The notes: a model not told the origin generated them from the letters alone. A DNA stretch of 64,000 bases from Candidatus Methanomethylicaceae archaeon (GCA_026414165.1 JAOAJN010000004.1:62001-126000), one strand, 5' to 3'; counted from the stretch's first letter, positions 26,760 through 35,668 are shown. Translations and numbers: made by a program.

Positions 26760-28655
26760 ATGGTGAAAGGAGAGGACGGTGCAGATAAGATAAGGGCGGA
26801 CAAAATAGGATCAGAGAAAATAATACGAAAGCCCGTTTTGCGAAGAAATATACGCCCAAGGAAGGAGCGGAACAAGGAAAGGTCCGCCTTAGAACCCCCC
26901 ACAGTCGCCGAAGCAGAAGCGAAGAAGATGAGGGCCGTAAACCCTGCACAATACTACCGACAGAATTTGGGACAGCTCGGTTTCGGCGACCCGGAACATG
27001 CCTTGGTTCAGACTATCAAGGAGCTTGTTGATAATTCCCTTGACGCAGCCGAGGCCATGGGCGTCCTCCCTGAAATCACAGTCGTTCTAGCCGCCACAGA
27101 GAAGGAATACGAAGTAATCACAAATAGGATCAAAGATGGTGGAATAAGGAGGTTCCCGATCTTCAAGATCAGCGTTGAGGACAACGGCTGTGGCGTTGTG
27201 CGGAGCAAGGTGGCTAAGGCCTTTGGAAAGGTCCTTTACGGCTCCAAGTTCTTTTCCTTTAAGCAATCTAGGGGTCAGCAGGGGCTAGGCGTCCATGCGG
27301 CGATAATATACGCCCAGCTGACCTCGTTGGAGCCTGCAACTATAACAACTAAAACCGAGACGGACGAGAAGGCATACAGAGTGGTTCTTAAGATAGATAC
27401 CGAGCAAAATAAGCCCATCGTCATCTCTGCAGAGGAGGTCCCCTTCGATAGAATTCATGGGACCAAAGTGGAGCTGATGGTCGCGGGGGAATTCACAAAG
27501 AAGGTGGAGTCCTTCATAAAGGAACTCTCTCTCGCAAACCCTCATGCGGAGCTGAAGTTCATACTCAAGCCTACTGTAAATGGTGAGGAGAAGGTCATTC
27601 ACTACCCTAGGGCGACAAAAACCCTCCCGCCCCAACCCAAGGAGATAAAACCCCACATCCTCTCCATGGAGCCAGGAGCTCTTCTTGAGATGATCTCTAA
27701 TGACAAATGTTGTAGGGATGCAAAGCAGTTTCTGGTTAGACACTTCGTTAGGATCTCCGATCTAAAGGCCCTTCAGCTACTTTCAGCCGCAAAGATCCCT
27801 CCTAACGTACCGCCTAGGGAGATAAATGTTGAGACCCTCTTCAAGGCAGCCAAGGAGGTTGACATCATGCGCCCTCCACTTGACGTTTTGAGCCCAATAG
27901 GCGAGGAGGCTCTAAGACAGTCCCTCAGAAGGCTTTACCCTGATGCTGAGTTCATCGAAGCGACCTCAAGAGAGCCTTGGTCATACAGGGGCATCCCATT
28001 TCAAGTGGAGGTCGCTGTAGCCTACGGCGGCGCTTCCGTGGCGAGCGACTGTGAGATTGTAAGACCTGGCGTCTTCAAGGCCAAGGTTATAAGGCTCGGT
28101 AACAAGTGTCCCCTAATCTATGACTCTAAGGACTGCCTACTATACAAGACGGTAAAGGAGATAAACTGGAGGAATTACAAGCTCCCGCAGGAGGAGGGAA
28201 CGCTCCCCCTTGCGCCGATGGTCTTGGTGGTCTCACTCATATCAACCAAAGTCCCGTACACTGTACCCGGAAAATTCGCCGTCGCCTACCACGATGAGAT
28301 TCACGAGCAATTGCGGCTCGCACTTCAGGCACTGGGCAGGATGATACACTCCTATGTAACCCACAGACAGAGGCAGGAGCATGAACGTCACAGGCAGAGC
28401 ATCTTCCAAATCTACGCACGCGAGATCGCGAGAGACTTGTCACTACTGACGGGCACCAGTCAAGAAGAGATCTTTAACAAACTTATGGAGACCGTGAAGA
28501 CAAAATTGAAGCATCCAGAAAAGAGGGGGCCCCTGAAAGAGGAAGCCCCCAAGTTGAAAGCGCCCCCTGCCCCGAGCATTGTTTCCAAGTTGCCACCTCA
28601 AGAAAAGAAGGCGAGGGAGAAGCCTCAACATACTCTAGACGCATTCATCAGGTGA
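26760..28655 (+). CDS. top6B: DNA topoisomerase VI subunit B
   Basis: 631 aa, GHKL ATPase subunit. ATP site ELVDNSLDAAEAMG, SVEDNGCGV, the lid QSRGQQGLGVHAA, and the switch-lysine region APMVLVVSLISTKVPYTVPGKFAVA are clear. Compared with well-known homologues it has an extra highly basic N-terminal segment of about 60 residues (KPVLRRNIRPRKERNKERS) before the usual NPAQYYRQNLGQLGF start, and a proline/lysine-rich tail. The A subunit starts 4 bases after its stop. The tail and head may contact DNA; that is inference. Confidence 0.95.
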   Translation: MVKGEDGADKIRADKIGSEKIIRKPVLRRNIRPRKERNKERSALEPPTVAEAEAKKMRAVNPAQYYRQNLGQLGFGDPEHALVQTIKELVDNSLDAAEAMGVLPEITVVLAATEKEYEVITNRIKDGGIRRFPIFKISVEDNGCGVVRSKVAKAFGKVLYGSKFFSFKQSRGQQGLGVHAAIIYAQLTSLEPATITTKTETDEKAYRVVLKIDTEQNKPIVISAEEVPFDRIHGTKVELMVAGEFTKKVESFIKELSLANPHAELKFILKPTVNGEEKVIHYPRATKTLPPQPKEIKPHILSMEPGALLEMISNDKCCRDAKQFLVRHFVRISDLKALQLLSAAKIPPNVPPREINVETLFKAAKEVDIMRPPLDVLSPIGEEALRQSLRRLYPDAEFIEATSREPWSYRGIPFQVEVAVAYGGASVASDCEIVRPGVFKAKVIRLGNKCPLIYDSKDCLLYKTVKEINWRNYKLPQEEGTLPLAPMVLVVSLISTKVPYTVPGKFAVAYHDEIHEQLRLALQALGRMIHSYVTHRQRQEHERHRQSIFQIYAREIARDLSLLTGTSQEEIFNKLMETVKTKLKHPEKRGPLKEEAPKLKAPPAPSIVSKLPPQEKKAREKPQHTLDAFIR

Positions 28656-28659
28656 TTTT

Positions 28660-29808
28660 ATGGTAAAAAATCGCAATATTAAGGAAAGACCTCTCGAGTC
28701 TTTTGACGATGCTGAAAGGAAGCTACGGCAGATCTTTGTTAAACTTGTTGAGGACCTAAGCGTCTCAAAACCTCCTGTACTGCGCATACCCTTGAGGACC
28801 GCATCTAACACTGTGTTTGATAAGAAGCGGGGCATAATAACGCTGGGAGAACGGGTCGGAGAGCGAAAATTCAACGACATAAGCGGAGTCAGATCCTTCA
28901 TGCAGACTTGTTTGCTCGCCAGAGCTATCTACGAAGCCCTTAAGAACAACGATCACCCAACTATCAGGGACCTATACTACTACACACTACACACCATCGA
29001 GGGCACAGAGATCGAGACGTTCAACGACCAAGACGAATCTAACTCGATCTTCCAGGACATCGAGGTTATGACAGGCCTCCTTAGGGAGCAGATGGGCATA
29101 GTCGCTGAGTCAAGGGGTGCCATGGTTGGAAACATCATTTTGGAGTCCAAAGGGAACAGAATTGACTGCACCAAATTTGGAATAGGTGCATTCAACATAC
29201 CCTCCCTTTGTGACCAAATCCGAATTTTGGAAGTAGACGCAGAGTATGTTCTAGTGGTGGAGAAGGATGCAATATTCCAAAGGCTCAACGACTACGAGTT
29301 CTGGCGGAAAAACAATTGCATTCTCATCACGGGTAAGGGTCAGGCCGATAGAGCCACCAGGCGCATGGTGAAGCGTCTTAACGAAGAGTGGGATCTTCCA
29401 GTTTACGTCCTAACAGATGCGGATCCGTTTGGGTGGTACATATACTCGACCTACCGTGCTGGCAGTATCTCTCTGTCCTACGAGTCATTCAGACTAGCAT
29501 GCCCTGAGGCTAAGTTTCTGGGCATGACCATGACCGATATAGAAAAGTACGAGATTCCGCGGGACCATCTTATAAAGGCAAATGAGATCGACATAAAGAG
29601 AGCCAAGGAGCTTCTCGTAAAGGATCCTGTGACAAAGCTGCCCCGCTATCCTTGGTTTTACGAGTCCAAAAAGTGGCGACAGGAAATAAACATGTTCTTG
29701 GAGAAGAAGGTAAAGGCGGAGATAGAAGCAAAGTCCTCAAAAGGCTTTAGGTTCCTTTCTGATGTTTACCTTCCTGAGAAGATAAATAGTAAGGACTGGA
29801 TTACCTGA
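28660..29808 (+). CDS. top6A: DNA topoisomerase VI subunit A (Spo11-like)
   Basis: 382 aa, the DNA-cleaving subunit. The active-site tyrosine lies in TIRDLYYYTLH in the 5Y-CAP domain, and the Toprim residues occur in LVVEKDAIFQRL and YVLTDADPFGWYIYST. Start ATG has GGTGAT 4 bases upstream and follows the B subunit by 4 bases, giving the standard B-A operon for decatenation and supercoil relaxation in archaea. Confidence 0.96.
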   Translation: MVKNRNIKERPLESFDDAERKLRQIFVKLVEDLSVSKPPVLRIPLRTASNTVFDKKRGIITLGERVGERKFNDISGVRSFMQTCLLARAIYEALKNNDHPTIRDLYYYTLHTIEGTEIETFNDQDESNSIFQDIEVMTGLLREQMGIVAESRGAMVGNIILESKGNRIDCTKFGIGAFNIPSLCDQIRILEVDAEYVLVVEKDAIFQRLNDYEFWRKNNCILITGKGQADRATRRMVKRLNEEWDLPVYVLTDADPFGWYIYSTYRAGSISLSYESFRLACPEAKFLGMTMTDIEKYEIPRDHLIKANEIDIKRAKELLVKDPVTKLPRYPWFYESKKWRQEINMFLEKKVKAEIEAKSSKGFRFLSDVYLPEKINSKDWIT

Positions 29809-29818
29809 GGCGCTTATC

Positions 29819-30178
29819 ATGTTACACCTAATTGAATTTGGAGAGGGAAGACACAGGGTCTATCTGGATCTCATAAAGGTTGGGCGCGACCTTGTGATAT
29901 ACATCGGCGGGGGCGAAGAGCCACACATCGGTGCGGTCTCCATCTGCAGCCAATCTGGCGAACCTCTGACTTTTTCGTTACCGAACCATAAGGATTATAT
30001 AGTTTCTCACAATGCTGCTAAAAAAATCTTTAATGAGACTGGACGAAAAACAGTCGTCATTGCCGGCATTCATGTGAATAACGCCTCTAAAGAGGACATA
30101 CTTCAACTATTGAAAAATGCAGAAGAATGCGTTCTAAAGTTCAAGGATGAACTGGTTAAAGCGTCGATCACTAAATAA
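29819..30178 (+). CDS. LpdD-like prenylated-flavin chaperone family protein
   Basis: 119 aa. Family-like segments are GGGEEPHIGAVSICSQSGEPLTFSLPNHKDYIVSHNAAKKIFNETGRKTVVIAGIHVNNASKEDI, which I recognise as the small LpdD/VdcD-like domain linked to UbiD/UbiX systems. The convergent neighbour is UbiX, which makes the prenylated FMN these proteins are thought to handle, and this supports the call. It starts 10 bases after top6A with GAGG in front, so it is co-transcribed with topoisomerase VI. No UbiD decarboxylase is in the window. Confidence 0.65.
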   Translation: MLHLIEFGEGRHRVYLDLIKVGRDLVIYIGGGEEPHIGAVSICSQSGEPLTFSLPNHKDYIVSHNAAKKIFNETGRKTVVIAGIHVNNASKEDILQLLKNAEECVLKFKDELVKASITK

Positions 30179-30214
30179 TCTTCGGAATAACCGAAGCTTA
30201 AAAATTCAATATTG

Positions 30215-30778
30215 TTAGGTCTTGGAAAAATCCTCCCAACGCCTATAAAGACTATGTTTGATCCCAAGCTGGTCCAAGATCTTTCCGACCAAATGGTCCA
30301 CAAGCCCCTCTATAGTATTAGGTTTGTGATAAAAGCCTGGACATGCTGGCATAACCACAGCACCTGCCTCCGCTACTTTTAACATATTCTTTATGTGGAC
30401 TATATTTAGCGGCGTCTCTCTAATCACAAGTATTAGCTTTCTGCCCTCTTTGAGGGCTACGTCAGCAGCCCTCGTTACTAAAGACGAGGAGATCCCATTA
30501 GCAATACAACCCAAGGTCTTCATACTGCAAGGGACTACCACCATGGCGTCAAATATGTAGCTACCACTGGCCATGGGTGCCCTAAGATCGTAGTCCCTGT
30601 AAACCCTCCCAAATTTGGATAGGTCCTTATCACTGAACCCTGTTTCCTCTTCGAGTATTTGCAGCCCAGTCTTAGAGACTATCACTTTCACGTCGATCTT
30701 AGCTTCATGTAACTTTTCTAACAGCCTGAACCCATAAATGGCACCACTGGCCCCCGTGATGGCCAAGACAACTCTCAA
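30215..30778 (-). CDS. ubiX: Flavin prenyltransferase UbiX
   Basis: 187 aa. It prenylates FMN with dimethylallyl phosphate to make prFMN, the cofactor of UbiD-type decarboxylases. Nucleotide-binding ITGASGAIYGFRLLEKL at the N-terminus, VVPCSMKTLGCIANGISSSLVTRAADVALKEGRKLILVIRETPLN, and AGAVVMPACPGFYHKP are strongly conserved. The start is TTG. It is convergent with the LpdD-like gene, 36 bases apart. Confidence 0.95.
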   Translation of the reverse strand: MRVVLAITGASGAIYGFRLLEKLHEAKIDVKVIVSKTGLQILEEETGFSDKDLSKFGRVYRDYDLRAPMASGSYIFDAMVVVPCSMKTLGCIANGISSSLVTRAADVALKEGRKLILVIRETPLNIVHIKNMLKVAEAGAVVMPACPGFYHKPNTIEGLVDHLVGKILDQLGIKHSLYRRWEDFSKT

Positions 30779-30855
30779 ATTGAATCCCTTACCATATCAA
30801 AAATTGATCATTAAGTTTTTAACCCTTTCCAACATTTTATGATCAGGTGCCGAGC

Positions 30856-31089
30856 ATGAATGGTGTAGTCGCCTACATGTTACTCGTTACTGACACTGGT
30901 AAGGAATATGAGGTAATAAAGGAAGTTAAAAAGATAAGCGGTATTTCGGAATGCAGGACGGTATATGGTGAGTTTGATGTATTCATAAGGGTCGAGGTTG
31001 CGGACTTCGTCTCCCTCGACGAAATTGTGACTCAGATCAGGCGCATTCCAGGAATCTTGCAGACAACGACTTTGGTGGCCTCACCATAG
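30856..31089 (+). CDS. Stand-alone Lrp/AsnC ligand-binding (RAM) domain protein
   Basis: 77 aa, only the alpha/beta effector domain of Lrp/AsnC regulators (VVAYMLLVTDTGKEYEVIKEV, GEFDVFIRVEVADFVSLDEIVTQIRRIPGI) with no DNA-binding part. Such stand-alone RAM proteins are widespread in archaea and probably sense amino acids or modulate full Lrp proteins by mixed oligomers. ATG 30856 is preferred to the GTG three codons upstream. Confidence 0.88.
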   Translation: MNGVVAYMLLVTDTGKEYEVIKEVKKISGISECRTVYGEFDVFIRVEVADFVSLDEIVTQIRRIPGILQTTTLVASP

Positions 31090-31092
31090 GTC

Positions 31093-31719
31093 TTAAACTG
31101 CAAAGAATGACCAGACGAGCCAGATAACTGTACCGACCAAGATCGATAGCCTAACCTTGATCCACCACTTACCACTTAGACCTAGACCTTTAATCTTCCC
31201 TGAGAGCTTGGGCATCAAGCCGAATAATACAAACGGAAGCCCCAACCCAAGTGCATACATCAAAAGGACAATCCCCCTTGAGAACCCCTCACTTAATGTG
31301 AGGGCAAACATGGCTGTTGTAGTAAACAAAGGAACCGCGCATGGCGCAGCCACCAACATTAAAAGTAACCCAAATATAAAACCAGTAAAAACCCCTTTCT
31401 TTTGCGCTAACCAAGTCAGACTTAACGATCTTAAAATCCCAATTCCCAGACTGTCTATTATCAATAATACAATAAGGATCGTGGCTACAAGATAGAATAT
31501 TTTGAGACTTTGGACCGTTCCCACTAATGATAGTGCTAGACCCGCCCCACCTACCCCCACTATTATTCCGCTGTAAATTGCAAGCGTGCCTACCATGATC
31601 CCCACTTTGCTACTACCAAATAGAAATGCTATGTAGCTTGGAATTATTGGTAGTACACATGGACTTACTATGGACATCAGCCCCATTATGAAAGCAAAAA
31701 CCAAAAGGAAAGGATCCAT
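31093..31719 (-). CDS. ccdA: CcdA/DsbD-type membrane electron carrier
   Basis: 208 aa with about six transmembrane helices. SIVSPCVLPIIPSY in the first helix and AAPCAVPLFTTTAMFA in the middle carry the two cysteines that pass reducing power across the membrane. ATG overlaps the stop of the upstream thioredoxin gene (TGATG), so the pair forms a coupled extracytoplasmic redox module. Targets may be c-type cytochromes or disulfide proteins. Confidence 0.9.
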   Translation of the reverse strand: MDPFLLVFAFIMGLMSIVSPCVLPIIPSYIAFLFGSSKVGIMVGTLAIYSGIIVGVGGAGLALSLVGTVQSLKIFYLVATILIVLLIIDSLGIGILRSLSLTWLAQKKGVFTGFIFGLLLMLVAAPCAVPLFTTTAMFALTLSEGFSRGIVLLMYALGLGLPFVLFGLMPKLSGKIKGLGLSGKWWIKVRLSILVGTVIWLVWSFFAV

Positions 31720-32198
31720 CACTTGATTCTCTCCAATTCCGCCCTTAGCGAACCCTCATCCAAATATCGCCCATCAAACCTTGAAACCACATTCCCCTCC
31801 CTGTCAGCAAATATCAAAGTCGGGACCTTGATTACCGACCAATCCTCAAAGATCTTCTCCGTGGAATTGCTGAGCAGAATGTAAACGAACTCCACATCTG
31901 TCCCATATTTCGGATAAACTGTGCTCAACACTCTGTCCTGCATCAAACAGGTTGGGCAACCCAATGATGAAAAATAGATCATTAGCGGTCTTTTCTCCTC
32001 CAAGGCTTTTATGATCTCTGGATGATCGGCTATGACTTTAGTACCTGGAAACCCGCTCTTGGGTAGGATATAATAAACTGTGCCTATCGTCAAGACAAAG
32101 ACCACTATTGCTATTAAAATTACTGCACGCCCTAATCCAACCTTTCCACGAATAAAGTTACAACAGCTTTCAGAAATGTTCATCAGCTCTATCGCCAA
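31719..32198 (-). CDS. Membrane-anchored thioredoxin-like protein
   Basis: 159 aa. One transmembrane helix (VILIAIVVFVLTIGTVYYIL) near residues 25-45 anchors an outward thioredoxin fold with the active site SSLGCPTCLMQ and cis-proline IKVPTLIFADREG. It is the likely partner of CcdA, with which it overlaps by one base. The TTG start is uncertain; ATG at 32183 is possible. Confidence 0.88.
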   Translation of the reverse strand: MAIELMNISESCCNFIRGKVGLGRAVILIAIVVFVLTIGTVYYILPKSGFPGTKVIADHPEIIKALEEKRPLMIYFSSLGCPTCLMQDRVLSTVYPKYGTDVEFVYILLSNSTEKIFEDWSVIKVPTLIFADREGNVVSRFDGRYLDEGSLRAELERIK

Positions 32199-32208
32199 CT
32201 CTGGTATA

Positions 32209-33330
32209 TCAATCCTTTAAAAGGAATTCATCCAAAATCGATTTTGCTCTCTCCCTTCTTCTTTGATGTTCAATAAGGAATGCTGCGACCTTCTCAGCCA
32301 ATTGTCCCTTACACTCCCCACAGATCCTGTCCCCGCGCCTGCAAGCCTCATACGTCTCAGCAACTCTCTTGTCATCCTCGTCAAAAAGGTAATAGAGATA
32401 CCAGTAAACCACACAGACGTTTGGGTCTCCGCCTTTTTCTCTCTGTTCCTTCACGGTTGGCTGACCGCCTGTGAAGGCATTCCTTATCTTTTTCTTTGCC
32501 TCTTCGGGAGAGTCCGACAAGAATATACAGGTCTCCGGCATACTCGCGCTCATCTTTCCTCCTGCCCCAAGTCCTGGTATGAACTTGCTATAGATCCCTG
32601 CTGGTTTTCTGTATCCCAGTTTCGGCGCGACATCTCTGGTTATTCTCCAGTAGGGCTCCTGATCTATGGCACAGGGGATCAGAACATGTGCATCCGTTCC
32701 TTTGAGGATCTGTGGCAAAAAGCATGGCGCCGCTTGCATTGCGGGGAAGAATATAATTCCGATGTTAGAGCTCTCGGTGAAGCCAAAAGTCGCCCTCGCA
32801 GTAGAGAACGTAACATGTTTTGCCACTCTGACTGCAATGTTGTAGAGCTCCTTGGTGTAACTTAAATTGGTGAAGATTTTTGTCCTTTTGGGATCAAATC
32901 CGACAGCTATTATGTCCAGCAAGTTATCCTCAGTATACCTTTTTACCTCCTCAATGCTCATTCCTGGGTTAATCAAAAACTTCTCATCATCCGTCACTTG
33001 AAAATATAGATCTGCCTTGAACACGTCTTGAAGATACTTTGTGAAGATCCATGGAACCAGGTGGCCTAGATGAGTATATCCTGATGGGCCCCTCCCCGTA
33101 TACAGCACGGCCTCTAAACCCTTTTCATATGAGTCCACCCATTCGCCGAACTCCCTATGGGCAAAAAAGACATTTCTACGGAGCAACACATGCAGGTATC
33201 CTGCATGCCTCTCGATTCTCTTTATGAGCGCCTCATTGAGCGGCTCAACCCCAAACTCTCTAATCAACTCCTCATAGTCTACCTCGCCCCTGACCTCCCA
33301 GGGCGTAACTTTCGGTCCGCTATTTTGCAT
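32209..33330 (-). CDS. trpS: Tryptophanyl-tRNA synthetase
   Basis: 373 aa, class I synthetase of the archaeal/eukaryotic type. HIGH-like motif GPSGYTHLGHLV near residue 80 and KMSKS-like GGKMSASMPET near 262, with YRKPAGIYSKFIPGL between. I prefer ATG 33330, where GGTGAG lies 4 bases upstream, over the track ATG four codons earlier; both give a complete protein. It begins the trpS-thioredoxin-ccdA run on the minus strand. Confidence 0.94.
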   Translation of the reverse strand: MQNSGPKVTPWEVRGEVDYEELIREFGVEPLNEALIKRIERHAGYLHVLLRRNVFFAHREFGEWVDSYEKGLEAVLYTGRGPSGYTHLGHLVPWIFTKYLQDVFKADLYFQVTDDEKFLINPGMSIEEVKRYTEDNLLDIIAVGFDPKRTKIFTNLSYTKELYNIAVRVAKHVTFSTARATFGFTESSNIGIIFFPAMQAAPCFLPQILKGTDAHVLIPCAIDQEPYWRITRDVAPKLGYRKPAGIYSKFIPGLGAGGKMSASMPETCIFLSDSPEEAKKKIRNAFTGGQPTVKEQREKGGDPNVCVVYWYLYYLFDEDDKRVAETYEACRRGDRICGECKGQLAEKVAAFLIEHQRRRERAKSILDEFLLKD

Positions 33331-33445
33331 GAGGCTCACCATGGCGCGGTGTGTCCACGCCCTTGATGGATAAAGACAAAACCTTATAATGATTGCGGTT
33401 GAACGCTATAAAACGACAACCCCCTTTGCAAAATGCCTTGAATAT

Positions 33446-33460
33446 TAAATGATATATAAC
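33446..33460 (+). promoter_or_regulatory. TATA box for the PHP-domain gene
   Basis: AATGATATATAACAG is centred about 30 bases before ATG 33483, and no ribosome site is present (TCACCTC precedes the ATG), so the mRNA is probably leaderless. Confidence 0.5.
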
Positions 33461-33482
33461 AGTGTATTGATTAAATCACCTC

Positions 33483-34157
33483 ATGAAGAAAATCTGTGAT
33501 TTTCACATGCACTCGCTATTTAGCGACGGAGAACTGATTCCGTCTGAGATAGCCAGGCGGACATATATCTTGAACAACCGAGCTATAGCCATCACGGATC
33601 ACGCCGACCTCTCCAACATTGAATCAATAATAAAAAAACTAGTTCTGGCCTCGGAATTCGTATCCAAATATTACTCACCTTCTGACTTCATACTCATCCC
33701 TGGCATAGAATTAACACATGTTCCGCCAAAGAGTATTCCTGTGCTAGCCAGAGAGGCAAAAAACCGCGGAGCAAAGATAGTGGTCGTTCATGGGGAAACG
33801 CCGGTTGAGCCAGTACAGCCTGGAACTAATATGGCTGCCTGCATGTGCCCAGATGTGGATATATTGGCGCACCCTGGTATGATCTCAGAGGATGCCATCT
33901 CCAGTGCTAAGGACAACGGGATCTTTCTAGAACTCTCCTACAGATGTGGGCACTGCCTTGGAAACGGTCGAGTTGCAAAACTTGCCTCAGCAATTGGTGC
34001 AAAACTCTTAGTGAACTCAGATGCACACAACATAGGCGATCACCTCTCGCCTGAAACCGCGCTCACTGTGGCTAGAGGGGCAGGTCTCAACGAATCTGAG
34101 GCTGAAACTGTACTCTTCAAAAATCCTGAGATATTATTGAAGAAGATCGATCTTTGA
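33483..34157 (+). CDS. PHP-family phosphoesterase
   Basis: 224 aa. Metal ligands of the PHP fold are visible: DFHMHSLFSDGE at the N-terminus, AITDHADL near residue 38, GIELTH, VVVHGE, DILAHPG and LVNSDAHNIGDHLSP. This fits the histidinol-phosphatase / DNA polymerase X PHP superfamily. In archaea such short proteins are phosphatases of unsettled substrate. It is convergent with SepCysS (9-base gap). Confidence 0.85.
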   Translation: MKKICDFHMHSLFSDGELIPSEIARRTYILNNRAIAITDHADLSNIESIIKKLVLASEFVSKYYSPSDFILIPGIELTHVPPKSIPVLAREAKNRGAKIVVVHGETPVEPVQPGTNMAACMCPDVDILAHPGMISEDAISSAKDNGIFLELSYRCGHCLGNGRVAKLASAIGAKLLVNSDAHNIGDHLSPETALTVARGAGLNESEAETVLFKNPEILLKKIDL

Positions 34158-34166
34158 AACTTCGTC

Positions 34167-35372
34167 TCAATTAAAGCTCAGTCCGTATTTTTTTGCTATC
34201 TCAAAGAAGGCATCCCTAACATACCTTATCTGATCCCAAGTCAACCCATAGGTATTGAACTTGAAGTGCTTCGTCAATCCTGGCTGTATCCCGACGATCT
34301 TCCAATCTCTCAACTCATCATACAAGAAATACCCCTTCCTTTTGTGTGTTAGGGAGACTTTGTAGAAACCCTCCGTCTCCATATGTGTTAATGTATGCAT
34401 CTTCGGTCTGATCCCTAGTTGCCTCATCCCCTCGATCCTCTCCAGCTCCGATACAAGGTATCTGACCTTTTCGATCTCTTCGCCCCACCTCTCTACTCTG
34501 CTCACAACTTCAGGAAAAGATGCCATCAATGTAATGAGGGGTGCTCCCATCACCGTGCAGCCAAGCATGGCAAGTTCCTTTGCTGCAAACTTCCTCTTTG
34601 TTAGATCTCCTTCTATCTTTGAGCGAGCTGTGAGTTTCTCTTCCAAGGACTTGTTGAACGCAAGTATTCCTGTAGGGGCACTAGCCGCCCAGCTCTTGTG
34701 TCCGCTGCTAGTTATTATGTCCGCGCCCAACTCCTTACCGTTCACTGGCATTACGCCTGCGGTGTAGGCACAATTCAATATGAAAGGTATGCCGTATTCT
34801 TTTGCTATCTTACTGACAATTTTTGCATCATTCAGGTTGCCGTATAGGTAGTCAACATGGGTCAAAAGTACGACTGCTGGTAGTTTACCACACTCTTTTT
34901 TCACTTCCTCGATCTTTGTAACATATTCGTTTAAATCAACCCTGAATTCAGGAGGACCGCTATTTGGCACTTCTTTGACCTTCATATCGGCCAGTTCTGC
35001 CGCAATATAGCTTGAATAATGGGCTGTGCTATCCAGCACTACATAGTCTCCTGGTCTTCCAAGCATCCTGAACGCTATGAACTTCGCCTCCCTACAGCGA
35101 GTTACAACCCTGGCAACATCCATGCCCAAGAATTCAGCAAGATCCTTGTAAAAATCTTGGATGGGCGGATTTGTTATCATGTCAAGCCTTGCGGTCTTCG
35201 GAGGGCACCAGTCACATGTTGAGTAACCGTCCCCAAACTCTAAGATGGCTCTCATCGCCTCTTCGGTGAGAACCCCACCACGCTGTATGGGCTGGAGGTT
35301 TATGTAATCTTCCTCCGCAAAGTCCCTCTTTAAACCTTTGTATTTTTCCAGCCTTTCCTTAGGTATTTTCAT
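34167..35372 (-). CDS. pscS: O-phospho-L-seryl-tRNA:Cys-tRNA synthase
   Basis: 401 aa, PLP fold-type I enzyme. It converts phosphoseryl-tRNA-Cys to cysteinyl-tRNA-Cys, the second step of the indirect route after SepRS. The PLP lysine is in SSGHKSWAASAPTG and the conserved catalytic pair STCDWC is near residue 50; the third cysteine is probably in AMLGCTVMGAP. Its ATG overlaps the stop of a 58-aa ORF (ATGA), which is preceded at once by tRNA-Cys. The gene order ties the enzyme to its own tRNA. SepRS is not in the window. Confidence 0.95.
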   Translation of the reverse strand: MKIPKERLEKYKGLKRDFAEEDYINLQPIQRGGVLTEEAMRAILEFGDGYSTCDWCPPKTARLDMITNPPIQDFYKDLAEFLGMDVARVVTRCREAKFIAFRMLGRPGDYVVLDSTAHYSSYIAAELADMKVKEVPNSGPPEFRVDLNEYVTKIEEVKKECGKLPAVVLLTHVDYLYGNLNDAKIVSKIAKEYGIPFILNCAYTAGVMPVNGKELGADIITSSGHKSWAASAPTGILAFNKSLEEKLTARSKIEGDLTKRKFAAKELAMLGCTVMGAPLITLMASFPEVVSRVERWGEEIEKVRYLVSELERIEGMRQLGIRPKMHTLTHMETEGFYKVSLTHKRKGYFLYDELRDWKIVGIQPGLTKHFKFNTYGLTWDQIRYVRDAFFEIAKKYGLSFN

Positions 35373-35545
35373 TTTTCTATCCCTTCTCTGAGTTTATCGA
35401 GGCGACTCCTTGCACTATCCAACGACCTAATGATCTCTTCTTTTTGACTCTCGCTCATTCGATGGTCCGGAGAGGTTTTTCTTAACAAAGTTAAAATTTT
35501 TATTAAATCTCCAATAATCTCCTTAAGATCAGAGCTTATTCCCAT
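35369..35545 (-). CDS. 58-aa helical protein between tRNA-Cys and SepCysS
   Basis: The track ORF of 85 aa starts inside the tRNA; the real start is ATG 35545, where GGTGAT sits 4 bases upstream and only 11 bases after the tRNA CCA. The product is two amphipathic helices (ISSDLKEIIGDLIKILTLLRK and QKEEIIRSLDSARSRLDKLREGI), highly charged, no cysteine. It overlaps SepCysS by four bases. SepCysE and SepCysS N-terminal extensions are known helical scaffolds for the SepRS-SepCysS-tRNA complex in other archaea; a similar role is proposed here from position only. Confidence 0.7.
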   Translation of the reverse strand: MGISSDLKEIIGDLIKILTLLRKTSPDHRMSESQKEEIIRSLDSARSRLDKLREGIEK

Positions 35546-35556
35546 ATAATCACCGA

Positions 35557-35632
35557 TGGAGCCAGGGTGAGGATTCGAACCCCAGTGTAGCGGGTCTGCA
35601 GCCCGCCGCCTAAACCGCTCGGCCACCCTGGC
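35557..35632 (-). tRNA. tRNA-Cys (GCA)
   Basis: Acceptor GCCAGGG/CCCTGGC, anticodon stem GCGGG/CCCGC with loop CTGCAGA giving anticodon GCA, T arm TGGGG-TTCGAAT-CCTCA, discriminator U73 as expected for cysteine, and an encoded CCA end (35557-35559). No intron. A TATA element (AAATAAATATTTA) lies about 25 bases upstream. Confidence 0.97.
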
Positions 35633-35653
35633 TTATCCTCAAATTCTGGGAGC

Positions 35654-35668
35654 GTAAATATTTATTTC
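35654..35668 (-). promoter_or_regulatory. TATA box for tRNA-Cys / SepCysS unit
   Basis: GAAATAAATATTTACG on the minus strand, about 25 bases from the tRNA 5' end, is the only promoter-like element before the tRNA, the 58-aa ORF and SepCysS. Confidence 0.5.
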
